A stretch of 64,000 nt of DNA. Source: Anisakis pegreffii. Its lineage: Eukaryota; Nematoda; Chromadorea; Rhabditida; Anisakidae. The stretch spans positions 1 to 64,000 of the forward strand of contig JAPYMA010000104.1 in the NCBI GenBank assembly GCA_035041965.1. The letters run 5' to 3'. The position numbers were made by a program, and so were the translations under genes. This document shows, in pieces, positions 36,301 through 51,500 of the stretch. Numbering within the stretch: the stretch's first letter is position 1; the number at the start of each line of letters is the position of its first letter. The notes beneath the pieces are model-generated. The model saw only the letters and a program-made list of their open reading frames with translations. It made no database searches and had not been told where the DNA came from.

Positions 36301-38085
36301 ACGAGCGCAATTCGAATCCATAAAAAATTCGGCGACAGTGCCCTATAAACTATGAATAGTGATTCGGAAGTTTTTATTCTTGTCACATCGATGAAGTAAC
36401 TTGATCAGGCTGCTACGACAATAAATCAATTAATTTGGTATGTTAAGTTGATTCAATCCTCCTTTCACTGACTGAAAGTGCCACTTGAAAATCAACGTAC
36501 GAAAACAACTGAGAGTATTTTGAGGGATTTGCGACATTACACGATGCATTGAGCAGAGTGGATACTGAAATGAGTAGCGGTGTTTCTGTTTCATTCGAAC
36601 GCGATCAACTCACTCGTCCACATCTTTATCGATGACCGTCGTTTTCGCGAGAACAATCGCTGCCGACTGACAATTCTTTGAGATATTATGCAGAAGTGCG
36701 TATGTGGATCTCGATCCGAACAAACCCAACAAACGTCGTCTCAATCCATCCAAAAGACACTTCTCTACTGATGCTGCAATATCACCTCAATCGCAAAAAA
36801 TGCAATACAATCAAAATTGAGCTCTTGAAGAGTAGCATAAACACAGACACACAAACTAATTGAGCAAAGGTACCGACCGCATAACGATGTAACATAATTA
36901 CTGTTCACATGTATATTGCGTCGATTTACCGACTCCTCCATTATTATTTTAACCTTAAATTGAATCTGCTTACTTATAGTAAACATAATTTTACTTTTGT
37001 TTCTCAAAATAAAATTATTCCGTAACTTTCAATCTATCTGCTTTGAAATTAATTTAACAATGCTTTACCCAATTGTATTCATTGTAACAATAGAAGTGTT
37101 TCGAGGCTGTATTAGAGACTTGTTCAGAAAATTTGTCAACAGAGAAAATTCCATTTTTTTTAAAATTTCTTTGAAGAATCATTCGAATATTCATCATGAA
37201 AGTTCGATCGGTGCAAATGAACAAAAAAGTTAAACAAATCTTCCGTTAGCATCAACAATCGCATTGTTTGAGAGAGATCAAACCTCGCTTTTTTCTTTTC
37301 CTTTCACGCTTTGTTTCTCACGAAATCTTTCTCACAAACTTCTCCACAACTTCCGCTAATTCATAAGGGAATTCGTTTCGTTTGAAAATTTTGAAACGGT
37401 GATAAAAATTTTCAAGAAACAAAGATTATTCGTCCAAAAGATACAAAGCATGATGCATATAAATAGGTCAATGTCGGTGTTTGTTTCTTGAATTTATGAA
37501 TGATTACGACTGAATGTTCACCGAAAAATACGATGTGCATTCACATAGAATAATTTGCATTCACATAGCAACTCTCTGCACTCTGATTACAGTTAAGAGG
37601 CGTTTTTGAAGGATGATGATCAGAACATTACCAAAAATTGATTTCAAAATTGATATGATAGCATTCATTCATATTAAGCAATATTCAATCTACATTCACG
37701 TTTCATCCGAATCAATCTTCAATGGTTACGTCTTTCAAAATAAATTCACACGTAGCTGAATGTTAATTGAAAAGAGCTTTAATAAGGAAGCGTCGAGTTT
37801 GATCATAATATGAAGAAAACAAGCATTTAATTGTTCGAAATTTCAAATTCTAGCCTCTTTCTTCAATGAATTCAGCAATTTTTCTTTGCGTTTAACGTTT
37901 TCATTAGCGATTTCAGTTGATGAATCCACCGTAATAATGCTGCCATTGGTTGTTTTACGTTCAATCGCACCCTCACTAATTTTGCGAGTCAGAATCGCGT
38001 TCGATTCACTATTCCGTGGTGGTTCTCGAGCACTTAACTGCCGTATAATCGGTGCAGAACTTACAGCATCCACCATCATTCTCAT
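18301..38085 (-). CDS. tbc-8/SGSM: RUN-TBC Rab GTPase-activating protein, SGSM1/2 family
   Basis: Nineteen exons, high to low: 38085-37855, 36953-36878, 36773-36614, 36342-36253, 36040-35967, 27369-27221, 26929-26682, 26080-25965, 25619-25395, 22667-22448, 21956-21892, 21651-21518, 21357-21126, 20663-20509, 20179-19969, 19756-19647, 19303-19207, 18948-18781, 18404-18301. All phases close; 954 aa (1005 if exon 13 uses the donor at 20972). The RUN domain comes first ([54 protein letters not shown]). Next is the Rab-binding PH-like domain ([39 protein letters not shown]). Then the TBC domain carries Arg-finger IEKDVDR (R745) and YVQG (Q780), both catalytic residues intact, followed by [11 protein letters not shown] and MAERHD. 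The family binds and inactivates Rabs; worm TBC-8 acts with RAB-2 and RIC-19 in dense-core vesicle maturation. Intron 5 is 8.6 kb; intron 1 appears to use a GC donor. Confidence 0.95.
18657..18716. repeat. 27-bp motif duplicated in tandem in an intron
   Basis: The segment atttccacttatttgacgaa plus atgacca occurs twice with a 6-nt spacer (starts near 18657 and 18690). It lies in the last intron of the SGSM gene. A local duplication. Confidence 0.75.
22060..22300. repeat. Degenerate AAT/ATA-rich low-complexity tract
   Basis: A run of imperfect triplet-like units (aataatag, ggattaa, gataatg, aacaatag) in SGSM intron 10. Similar degenerate tracts occur at 38930-39050 and 42880-43060. No function inferred. 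Confidence 0.5.
27370..35966 (-). other. 8.6-kb intron of the SGSM gene
   Basis: The donor gtaagt after 35967 and an acceptor ending tttcag before 27369 bound one intron in phase 1, joining AALL to [11 protein letters not shown] exactly as the family predicts. Inside I find a (gatg)n tract at 31745-31780 and scattered short ORFs. There is no convincing nested gene on either strand; ORFs at 30320, 32637 and 34173 have no splice partners or motifs. Confidence 0.75.
31745..31780. repeat. (gatg)n microsatellite
   Basis: Repeated gatg/gata tetranucleotides over 36 bp, within the long SGSM intron. Confidence 0.9.
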
Positions 38086-38092
38086 TCTGAAA
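38086..38092 (-). promoter_or_regulatory. Candidate trans-splice acceptor, SGSM gene
   Basis: On the minus strand the sequence cttttcag is followed by a single A and then the ATG at 38085. An acceptor one base from the start codon is a common arrangement for nematode spliced-leader addition. It also fixes the N terminus at MRMMVDAV. Confidence 0.6.
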
Positions 38093-41000
38093 AGACTGTT
38101 GTTAATGCGAATGTTCTGAACATATTTCATATCATAGGTGACGTATGAACCCATGCAAAAACTCACAAATGATCTTGCAACAGTCGATTAGCAGCGCCAA
38201 TATGACAGAAGGACAAATAAGACTTAAATTTTGAACACTCGAAGCAAAGCTTCTCAATAAATGGAATTTTTCAGAGAATTTAATTTCCAAATTGAGTTCA
38301 TATTAATCTGGCAGAATCTCACCGAAATCTTAAATTAATATTCGAGAATGTGAAAGAATTAATCTCAATTTGATGCGATCAATGACAAACTATGGATATC
38401 ATGCTGCATTAAATGTTTATTTTTAATATGAGGAGACCGGAGGATATTTAGAAGAAATCGCTACAGAAAGAATGTTTGCTTTGAGTAGGAGCATAGACTC
38501 TTTCGAGAGGTAATAGATTTGACGGTTAACGTCAAAGATTTCAAGTGAAAAGATAGGCGAAACTGAACGCACTATTCAATCTTACTATTCGAGAACATTC
38601 ACTTACGGAAACAAGCTGGACTTCGGCTCCATTTTGCTTCTAACAATTACATTCAATGTCACCAAATAAATGACACATATCTGTTTACATCCATCAAAAT
38701 CACGATGATCGTATATGTCTCAGATGTCAGTCAGAATGTTCGCACGAAGGCAAAAATAAAAGTGATGAATATTGCATTATGAGTGTGGTGAAATCATCAC
38801 TGTTGGTACCCTATGTAATTGCTTCTTCACCAACTTCATCCGATTGCATTCCCTATGAAACTGAAGTGTCAGTATCAGTAGCTGATTAATTGCAATGCCC
38901 TTTTACCTGTAACGGATGATTATTGTAATACAAGTACAATGCTCAGGTGACGATGCTGATGGCGACAATAATATTTACGATAGAATGATGGTGATAATGA
39001 TTGTGATTAATATCAATGTCAATGATAAGAATAAAAGTAATACGCAATACACATAATAACTACTCATAATCGCACGTTGTATAAGTGGTGATCAAAAATA
39101 ATTAGCAAATGACTGAGGGCAGTAGGACAAAATTGCGGAAAAGAAAAACGAAATTCGTTCGTGTGGATGAATATTCCAATGAATACTAACGTGAAGGGAT
39201 ACGAATTAAGGAATCTTTCCAAGAATGAAGAGAATTTCTGTGTAAGAAAACTGTTATGCGTTGAGTAAGTTGGACAATTGACATTAAAATGAACCGTTTC
39301 GAGTCGTATGTAAAAATGAGTTTGGCGAGATGTTTTCAGCATGAAAATCTTTTTTTTGTTTGTTTTCAAGAAATACGCTCACAGCATTGCCTCAAGAGAT
39401 AGATACTGCAGCAAAAAATCGATAAAATAAAAATATTTCCATCACAAATGATTTATCTAAACACATTTCCATCTCATCGCCTTTGCCTCACAGCAGAATC
39501 TTTGGACGGACGACAGATTGAAGGATGAAATAACTTTTTCTGAATGATTACCATTCGAAATGAAATAAGTTCCCAGAATTCATTCAATTACGTCGAGAAG
39601 TTTATTGAGAAAGTTTTCAACATTCAATTATGTATGAATTCATAAGTTCGAATGCTTGATTTTGTGCTATTTGAATGATGCGATCCAGTCTCAAGAACCG
39701 ATGCATTCTCAATGAATCAATTGAATGTGTGCAAAATTACCCAAGAGGCCAATTAAAATTGAGCGAGAGAGGAATTTAGATTGAAATCGTATTTGCTTAG
39801 CGCCGATAAAATTCATAAATAATTATCCGAAAGCAATCCTTCTAGAAATCGAAATTTCATCAGTACATTCACATCAGTATATGTCATTTGCATACTCGAG
39901 AATCTGTTAATTGAAAACGCTTCTGAACAATTAATATGCTAAAATTTCATTGATAACGAGACAAACAACTATTAATGGATACGTGATAACCCGTGAGTAC
40001 ATATATATGCACCACACTTACTCTCAATATAAGGATGCAAATGCTTAATAACGCTTTCATCGAATGTCAAATATGATTTTCAGCAGACGGGAAACATACT
40101 TTTACTTCCAGTTTCCCGTTCGAGCTTTCATGTGACCGATCAAAAATATATTACGTCGATCTGGCATGATTTTTTTTCGTTCTAATTCACATTCATTCCA
40201 GCATTGCCATTTCTACACTGGGCTGCGTCCAAATCTGAGGTTTTCCTTCCTTTTTCGTATTTGGGACGCAATGAAGTGTTTTCTGGTTCATAGTCCCTCA
40301 CGATCGAGTTCGACAAGAGTTCTTGAATGAATGGAATTTTTTTCGCCCACCAACAGAAACGAAAAACAGTATCTTCATAACAGCTGCTCAACCAGCTAGC
40401 ATTTTGCTGCTGTATCAGATAAAAGTTCTCAACAGATGTTTGAAATAAAACAGCAAGAAAATAAAAAGATGGATAAGACCTTCGAACGTTTTTTTTTTGA
40501 AATAAAAATCTTCAATAAATAAGCTTTGACGTTATTCACGATATAATGATATACTGAAGCGCATTTATGCAGAATGCATAATGTCAATGCATTTTGATGA
40601 ACGATTCATTCGCTGATGTGAAGAATCGCGATTTTTCTTCGTTGAGGTATAATTTTGCGAATGCTGCTGAATGAAACACTTTAACGCATAATCGCAGATG
40701 ACAAATTCGCCCATATACGAATAATTTGTTGAGGATTGAATAGATAATAAACGGTGAATGCATCCATTGGATGTCAACTGAATGGGCATCGATGAAGCTT
40801 CCTCACTAATTAATGCATATAAGAGAATCAATAATTTTAATTAAAATATAACGATATGAATACCCTTGTGCTTATATTGATTTTTTGTATGCACACAGAG
40901 CCGGAAAGTACTTTTTAAAATTTTTCTAAATGGCATAGAAAAATATGTGTTTTTTCTGGTAATAGAAGCACAGCGAACGTTTTTCGGAAAAAAATGCAGT

Positions 41001-44000
41001 TTTTCAAAGCAGCTTTCAGATTGTTTCAAAGAGTTTCCGTTATCGACTGAAGTTTCATTGGCGCTGAAAATACTAAGAGTTCCAGAAGATTGTAGTCTTT
41101 TTTTTAAAGAAAACTCTCTAGTTTAAACTCTTAAGTACACCTTTGTTTATCAGCAAAATTTGATAGTTAATGAAATTGTAAAAGTTGAGGGAGGGAGTAT
41201 CGAATTGCCTTCGAGCAAGTTTGACTGAATTAAGCTCAAAGGTCCTCTGGAAAAGATTAATTAGTGACAGTCTCCAGCAGCAGCAGCAGCAGCACATCAC
41301 CATATATAATCATATGACCGTGCAGAAGAGAAGATGCACTAGATGTGAAAATGCGTTAACAAATAAACTAGCGAAGTGATAAGTGCTAATGGAAAGGAGT
41401 GGATAAGATACTGAAGATATTAATGATGCTCCAAACTGTCATGCTCACTAATCTCGATAATCAAGCTTGAATACTCTTGACTCGAAAACATACTGGCTTC
41501 TATAACTCTAACTTTTGTTCTGTTCACTTGTTGATGCTCTTTTCCTTTGGGTGTCGTCGCATGTTTGTGAATTTCTGCTTCATAACGTAAAAGTCACATT
41601 TGCGTCCTTACCCATGCACACACACATATGCTCAAATGATCAAGCATAGACACACACACACACAAACACGCAATCAAGCACACCCAACTTTACAATCAAA
41701 CCAATTCTATGCTTTTTCAACTAATTGCTTTCCACTCGCACTCCACACTATTCCGTTGTGTCAATCACCTAATTGCTTTTTCAAATTCGCGCTCTGCACC
41801 GTCCGATGCGCATGCAATCGTGCACTGCATTGTTCCATTGTGATGTCACTTACACTCTTTTGCATCTTTTTATGACTGCACGTCCAATGTTTGGCACGTT
41901 CAAAGTGACATTCTAGTGTGCACTTCTGAGAGTTCTAAAGAGCCTTCTTATCTTATCGTGCTCGAGTGGTCAGCTGCTTTCTGTGTTCCATTTCAGCGGA
42001 TCACACAGATAAATCAGATGATCGGTTTGTATCCAGTTTCATTTTGAAGGAAGGTGTCAGATTAGATTTTGCAAATCCTGTTGTTTTGCATTAATTCACT
42101 CTGAAGTCAGTGGTTGCTTTAAAATTGCGTAAAAATGATCGTATCGAAGCAATTGATGGGCGAAGAAAAAGCGAGTGATTGATCCGGAAATAATAGCATT
42201 TGAGTTTTACTTCATGCAGTCTTACAGACTCCATCCTACAGAACACAGAATTCATTGGATCGGATCGCTTATCACAATACTTGCGAATTATTTTAACAAA
42301 ACTTCGCTTATTCGATCATATCGCATCAAAACTTCATTTCATTCATCAAGAACTGTTTTGATTGATTGTATTATTCGTCAGCTCTCCAAAATGATCACTT
42401 TCAGTTGCTCTGTTTTTGCATGACATTTCAACAGGAACTTCGATGAACAGTGACATTCAATTGTGTTCCTATCAGGTGAAGCGGAAATGCGTCCTTTCAG
42501 TGCAGTTTCGTTTTATCTTCCGCTGTTCTTTTTAATACTGATTTTTGATTCTCCAATTTTTGATTCATCCATACTGGTTTTCGAACGTTCGCAAGTGTCG
42601 TCATCATCCAGCATTGCCGTTACGGCTCATCGCTACTTTTTTCACCTCTTCATTTCATCAGATGCTGGAATAGATTTGGTTTGTTAGTAAATGAAGCATA
42701 TCAAGCGGTGTGCGCCTGAATTTTCTTTATTGTATTCGGCGTGAAAATGTTCTTAATATCATAGAATAAGTGACGTGTGATACTATCAAGTTAAGTGAAC
42801 TTTTCAAAATAGTGAAGGTTTATTGCTCTCTTGACTTTGTGAGGTAATAGTTCTATTGACAGTAATAAGGTTATGACAAAGACAGTAATAATAACAAAAA
42901 TAATATTTATAGTTGGCAACAACAGCAATGCTATCAATTACAGCATTAATAATAGTAATGACTATGGTGATAACGGTAACTGAAACGAAAATACCATTTT
43001 GTCAGCAGTAACAACGGTAATATCATTAGTGGACGTTGACATATTAATAATAGTAAAGAGCAATATGCGCTCAGCAATGTAATCAACTGTGTTTTGGTCA
43101 GGAAAAAAGTGTCACACTCTCGAAATTATCCCAGCGGGTCATTGAACACAAATGGAAATTACAGGAAATGCGTTACGACATTCAAAAAATCAGTCCATTT
43201 ATAAATTGCTCGCAGCAGAATTCATTCATCAATTCAGAGAATGAATTTATTCCCTCATTGACATTCTCGTAGTGTGATAATTGAATCAAAATGGAGTCAG
43301 TCTGAGACGTCAAAAAATTTCGTTCAATCAAAAATGATTGGCTCGAAAAAAATTGAGAATGAAAATTGGAAAAGAAATCGACCTCCTCAGAAGCATTTAG
43401 TGCATTTTTGCACGTATTTCATCTCAATTTACTAACCGAATATTATTCGAAAAACCATTTATAAACCGTCTAGCAATTATTCTTTCGTCACACGTCAGTT
43501 TCCGTTCAGTTCACTCTACTCACAAGCTTCACCTATCACATGCAATTATTTCGTTTGCTCGTGATCCAGAATCATCAAATGATTTGTCGTATTTATTTTT
43601 TGTTCAAATGCTTAAATGAAACTCTAAGTTCACCGTCTTCTTCTAAAATCGTTACCTGTTAAGTCGGATCCAGGCGAACTCAGTTTAGCCATAAATATTC
43701 ATCAAATCGAAAACACATTTTTGAAACTTTGATTTGCTCAGTTTGAATCAGTGAGCGGCACCTTTCGCACCAATCGAATCATCATATTTGCAACGATTAA
43801 ATGCGTCCGAAATTTCAAATTCATTTGCACATGTGTTGTTCCATTCGTGCGATTCTCATAGCACATTATTTTGTTTGCTGCTTCAAACATTTTTTTATTG
43901 AAACACTCAAGCAAAAGCACACATTCAAAACACAAGCATATGCCTAAATGTTCGCACGTTATTTGCAGTGCGTAATAAATATTATACATCACGATTTATG

Positions 44001-47000
44001 TATTTGTTTGAAAATGATTATCTTTGCACGGAATTTATTTGTTCATAAAACATCGTCTTTTCATATCATCACCATCAGTTCCAACGCAGTATCTCATTTA
44101 TTGTTTCTTTCCCACTTCATGACACCATTCTTCATTGCTTTTCATCAGTCACCTAGCTAACATCTACTATCAAATCTATAACAATTATTTTCATGTTTTT
44201 GTTCTTTTTTGAGTGCATAACAATTCATTTTTGTTGAGTTTCTAGTGAATTTGGTTCCATAGAAATCAACTGGAAATCAGGATCGAAATCAGTGGTTCCA
44301 TTCCTGTATGATTCCGCTTATTCCATCTGATTTCTGTATGAAACCACTTGCTTTATATTGATTTATTATTAGACTCCATTCATAAGGAATAGTTTCATCT
44401 TTTTCTTCATATTATTCAATTTCACGCGGCATTGGTTTATTCTGTGTGAATTCAGTTATGGTCTGCTTAATGGGCTGTTTTCGCACACGAAATTGTATTC
44501 ATGAACGGAGAATTTTTGAGCGTTTTTTTAATTGTTTGCTATGGAGTCAGTTGACAAATTGTGTTTGTCAAAGTCATGGTACTCGAGTTGTAATGATTGA
44601 AGTGTTTGACGACGGAATGTTCTTTTTTAAAAGTGAAATGTAAACTGAACAAAAAATTGAATCCATCAAACTCTTCCTCATTGAAGTATCATATGAATTT
44701 TTATTTTGCATGAATGAATTTTGAATCTCAGTGTACACCAACGAGATGATGATTCGAATGGAAATTGTACCCCCCACCTTACTGATTTACAATTCATCTT
44801 CGTGTAAATTTACCTTAGTTTCGAGCAAGGCCACGTTGCGAGGCTCAGTAGGGGTCAGTTTAACCATAAATATTCATCAGATCGATCGGATTTGGTGTTT
44901 TGCTATTGGTCGTTCAGGAATGAATTTCGGCCTAGAATTATAAGCAGGCTTAGGCTGAAGATCAAACTTTGACGTATGGTCAGGCTCAGACTTAGACTTA
45001 GACACAGTCAATGGGCTTGAACTGATTCATGGACTGATTTGAGAGCAGCAACCCTCCAACTTCAGTCAAAACTTGCCCCATCACATTCATCTCACTAGTG
45101 AGGAAGGTATGCCCGAACAGCGTCTAACATTCTGAAATTAGTTTGGAATGGTGTTTACTTTTAATAAAATCAGAATTTTTCGATAATCAGATTGAAGCAG
45201 TCTGGATGCAGAAATAAAAATAAAATGACAATCTCAATTTTCTTTATCTGTATTTTTTCATTTTGATAATAGTTAATCGTCAATATTTACATATTTCAAT
45301 GAGAGTGTGAGCGGTATCTGCGAAACTAACGCTAAAATTATTGAATGCTTTAGAAGTGTTTTTCTCGGAACAGAATCATTGCTGTGATGTATTTGCTTAA
45401 AAGCCTTTTTGAAGAAAATGTCAACAAGATTGCTGATTGTTCGTATGACGCATAGGTTGTGGGACTTGTTAGGAGTTTGTTCAGCAACTTTCTCGTATCG
45501 TTTGTTTTGTTTACTCGATAATTCTCTTTATACAATAAAAATATGTTTTTTAATGCATACCAATTTCGTTTTGCCATTTTCATCGTTTTCATTGGTTGAA
45601 AGAGTGTAAATCGAACAATTTTTTTCTTATTTTTCTTGTAAAAAATACTCTTTTTTAGTTGTTTCTTTTGACTTCCTAGCTCATTTCTTTATTTTTTATT
45701 TTTTTCGAAAGCAACTAATGCTTATTGCACAGTTTTTATTTGTTTTCACTATTTTTTTGTTATTGCACTCGAAGTAATTCGTTCGTACCTATCTGGATTA
45801 GCAATGAGAGCTGGATCCACTGGTGCTTGCCGCAAAATCTGGGTTGGGATCCGTTTCACGGTATTCTCCGCCATCTCAATCCTTCCCCATTTTCAGGTTC
45901 CCTCCGCCCGATTCGCTAGGAGTTCTACCGCTAAATATTGATCATTTTAATGAAATGATAAGGGGTGCTCAACTTCTGCTAGTTTCGATTCTCTGACTGT
46001 CTTGTTTCTGTACGTTTGGAAAGTGTGATTTCATGCAATGACTCGAAATGGATTTGCACCCAACCGAAATGAGTTTACTTACAAGTGAACATGCAGAAAT
46101 GCCTTTATTGCTCGAAGACGTTCAATTCATGCATTATGTACCGAACTAACTGCATTGGATTGGAAATAAATCACTGCAAAGAATGCGTTCGTTGTTCGAA
46201 TGATTTTGAAAAATGCATTCGCGAATATTTTTCATGAATTATTGAAGCGTATAGTCAGTCTAAATCTTCACCCACCATTCAAATCAAATATGCTACGTAT
46301 GAAATAATAGCGCACATAGGAGACTATTTTATAGAGGGGATTATGCAATTCCAGTCAATGATTAGAGGCTTTCACGGAAAGTATTTCCACGAAATTCAGG
46401 GGAGGTTAAGGGATTCTGTCCCTAATCTCTTCGTTGCCATCTTGTACCTCTGTAATCCTGTCGCTGTCAACTTGAAACATGTATCGCGTCAGCTAGGAGC
46501 AAGCAAAAAACTTCTTAAATTTTTCTACCTATTGGAAATCGATTAAAAATCCGAAAAAGAAGAAATGAATAGATGTGTTGAGTGGAAAGTGCGAGAAATT
46601 ATATGGTAGTGATAATAAGTACGTGCATCTAAAGCTCTTTTAACTAGAAATACCGAAGTAGTGTTAATTCATCCAGTTTTCATGAACCCGTTATGGACTA
46701 CTCACCTTTACTTGTTGAAATCTGTTCTCTGTAAAACCTTTGTTTATATACTCAATCAGATTCTTTCAAAAATGCCATCATGTTCGATAAATTTTTCCCA
46801 TCGGAAATGGGCGAGCAATGCTCAAAGACGAGTGCAATAAGTGAAGCGAATATGTTGGTATTTTTTGCTTCACTGATTCACTTGGCATTTGACGGCGTGA
46901 TTACATTCGGATGATTGTTAAGAATCAATTTTGCGTAAAAGTGAAATTCTCATTTATCATGTCCGAGCACACCAACAAACGTTCACCTATCGAATTCATC

Positions 47001-50000
47001 GTTCAGCTCAAATAAATTTGAGTTGAAGTTGATCGAAACAATGAATATTTCCTTTTCGAATTCATTATTTTATCGATATTTACGTGCTATTCTTTCGTGC
47101 CCTCAAATTTCACTTACAACACAACCAAATTTGACATAACTCAATTCGTTCTAATCATCTTTGTATGTCGCATAAAATTATTCCATTTCTTAACTTTCCC
47201 TCTCTCTCTCCCTTCATCAGTTTTCTTCAATCATGCCCATTGACAACCATTCGCTTGCTGATTATTTTTCTGCTCAGTTTTTTTGATGTTCTTTAGTTAT
47301 TCAGTTCTCAGTCTTAAAACGTTCCGATCAATCATTGTGTTCGTTTCCAGCCTAGCAACAACAGCGCCTCTAAATCAGCTCACTCAAAATTTCACTGAAT
47401 ATTTCTCGTTTTGTTTTTGTTGCCGACGATACGTTTTCGAGGAATATATTTGTGCTGCGTTCATTAGTGAGTGATAAAATTGGTTTTTCTGAAGGTTAGT
47501 TAACTGAATATATGTCACGCGGAATATTTTGGATAAGTGATTATTTGGATGATGGTGATGAGAGTGTTAACAATGGGATGGAAGGATATGCATAGTTCGT
47601 AAATGATAGGACACGAAGTGAATTTTCGCATTCCCCGAAGTATCGTCAGAACTCAGAGAACGAACAGTGAATTGTGTGTCAGTATTAGATGAATGAGAAT
47701 GCCTGGTGGCTAGATGTCACTGCGGTAATAATTGACAAAAGCTGACAGAGTCATTACGATGCATAAAAACGTTACTTGAAGCGGATAGTAGATGTACGAA
47801 GTGTAGTGTGGACGAAGTATAATATTTCATTGATTTTTGATTGTTTTCAACTTGGTTACGTAATGTCCTTTGTGCCATTATTGACGTCGTGAACATTCGT
47901 GATGGATGATGCACAATGCAAATTTTCATTTCATCAATTCAGATCGTTCGTTTTTTGGATTTTGATTTGTCGGTTGCTGACGGAAGTGTTCATTTTTTTG
48001 ATGTTAAAGTGATGAAATTGCATGAAAGCATTTTTTTTGTTCTTCGATTTCAAATTCTGTCACAATTAGACGATTATTTTGAATGATTATAAAGCGTGGG
48101 GTTGAAAATTGCGTCGAAATGCCTCATTCATTTATTCACAACATTTGATGAACCAATAAATACCCAAACAAACCTTTTATTTCATTCGTTACATTTCTGA
48201 TCCCATTTCGCATTTGTTTTGTTGCATTTTTGTACAATTCATCTGCACTATAAACATCATTCGTTCGTTATTTCCAACGATAATTGGATGCCTGAAATAA
48301 TACTCATTTATGTCTTTTAAAATGTCCGTTTTCAATGCATTATCGTATTTGAAACGTTGGCGTATTGTTGTGTTGGTAACGATGACGTTATAATTTAATG
48401 ATCTGTGAAGTTCGTCAGTGCTTATCGTTAGAGTATAAACTGATTGAAATACTGACGAGTTAGGTAATATTTTATATCTTTTCTATATTATTCAATATTT
48501 GTACAATCTGTTTACTTCATATTTATAGTTGTCGGCTTTTTAAACGCGGCCCACTTAGAGAACGGTCGAAACGACCGTTAAGCATAGATACAAAGTGAAT
48601 AAATTGTAAAAACGAACCTAAGCGGTTGTGCGTGAGATAATACCTATTGGTTAGAATTGATAATAGAGTAAAGTTAGATTTTATGATGGTTGCTAAAGTG
48701 TATGCCGTCTTTAAGATGCATGCCATATTCATTTGCCGATGTAAATTTTACTCATAAAAACCTTTTGATATAAGTGGTGCATTAGTGTTGAATTCATCTG
48801 CTCATCGAGACTAGATATTGTGTTAGTATGGTTCTTATCGCCTTCTTTTAAGCGCTCTAATAATAATCGTTTACATAAGATTTCTTCAATCAGCTCAGCA
48901 TCAGCCTGCCTGCCTGCTTCGATTAATAACTAATAGCGCTTTCACAATCGGTTCAGCACACAAATTTCGTTACATTTTACACTTATTTGCTTCGTTTCAT
49001 TTCCGTACTCAACGTGTAATGCACACTTTCTTTTCGTTAATCGTTTCGAACTCTTAAACAGTTGCTATTCACTCGGTTCGATCGAATTGTCTAGGAATTC
49101 AAATTGATTTGAAAATGATGATATACCTGAATGCGACGACTACATATTGTTCATCTTTTTTATTGATTTTTATATGCGCGCATTTTTATATGTGGAAATT
49201 TATTTATCAAAAATTCACCGAGCGCTCATTCATCGTCAGTGGTCTGTCTCACTCACTAGTAGGGTTGTTGTAATTGAACGGATGCTGAAAGTGTTCAGGA
49301 CAGTGCTTGAAACTAGGCGGATATTGCGTGGAGAAATGGTCATATTTTAGAGTTTACTTTTTAGCACTTTATAGAATTCCTCGTGAAAATTTTGCCCACT
49401 TACCATCGTAAGCATTTCTGATTGTATTTTTGATTAAGCGATATTTGTAACTTTGCAGTCTGATTGTGAGTTGATATCGATCGGTTCTACTGGTTTTTAA
49501 ATATTGTAATAAAATTTCGTCAAAGATTTTCAGTTTTTACTGAAGAATAAATTTGAATATTGAATGGATTAAATCGAATATATTTATTACTTTTGATTAC
49601 AATCACTGGTTCAAAATAGCACTTAGAACTCACTGCAACTGTTTGTGTTTTTGTAGTTAGCAAAATTGCCACACACCCAGTTGAGTACTCTTGATGGTTT
49701 CTTAGAAGGAATGATTAACAATTCTAACCGGGGATATAATTGCAGTTGGCCAAATGCAATGAGAAAAGGCATGAGAATGAGAAAAACGCATTTCTATCAT
49801 TGATTATTGGCTGCAGGGTGTTTGCGCCGCGGCCTTCGTTACTCTCGTCCTCTTTCTAAACTCATACTGTTGAGTCCCTGACCAAGTTTCAAGAATTTCA
49901 ACTCATCACCCTTCAAATAATTTCAGTCGATCAGATAATTATTTATGAAATCGCGATCTCAATGCTTTTTGTCGCTATCATAACGAGTGCATTAACAGAT

Positions 50001-50138
50001 TTCATTCGGTTGAAATCAATCGTCCACCAAGAATTGTTTTGTTGCAATATGTATCATTAAAGAGACTCATCTTCAGCATAAGGTCACCGGTAGAAGGAGT
50101 GATATTGGTATACTCGGTGAGAGTTAAGGCGTGACACA
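38093..50138. other. 12-kb region without supported genes
   Basis: I examined ORFs at 40182-40391 (-), 42463-42687 (+), 44446-44643 (+), 45725-45919 (+) and 46343-46546 (+). None carries a motif I recognise or a consistent splice chain. Microsatellites: (cag)n at 41275-41294 and (ca)n at 41650-41663. A roughly 25-bp segment, cagtttarccataaatattcatca, occurs at 43680 and 44857. GC-richer islands at about 45800-45920 and 46330-46520 may be old repeats. The region may hold the SGSM and CHIC upstream sequences. Confidence 0.5.
41275..41294. repeat. (cag)n microsatellite
   Basis: Six or so consecutive cag triplets, not inside any supported exon. Confidence 0.85.

Positions 50139-51500
<1,362 letters not shown>

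Noticed and set aside
40182..40391. 69-aa minus-strand ORF with a hydrophilic, gene-like composition
   Set aside because: No recognisable motif and no consistent splice partners found; too short to support alone.
42463..42687. 74-aa ORF with a hydrophobic, signal-like stretch
   Set aside because: AT-rich sequence readily gives Phe/Leu/Ile runs; no downstream exon or cleavage-site context was found.
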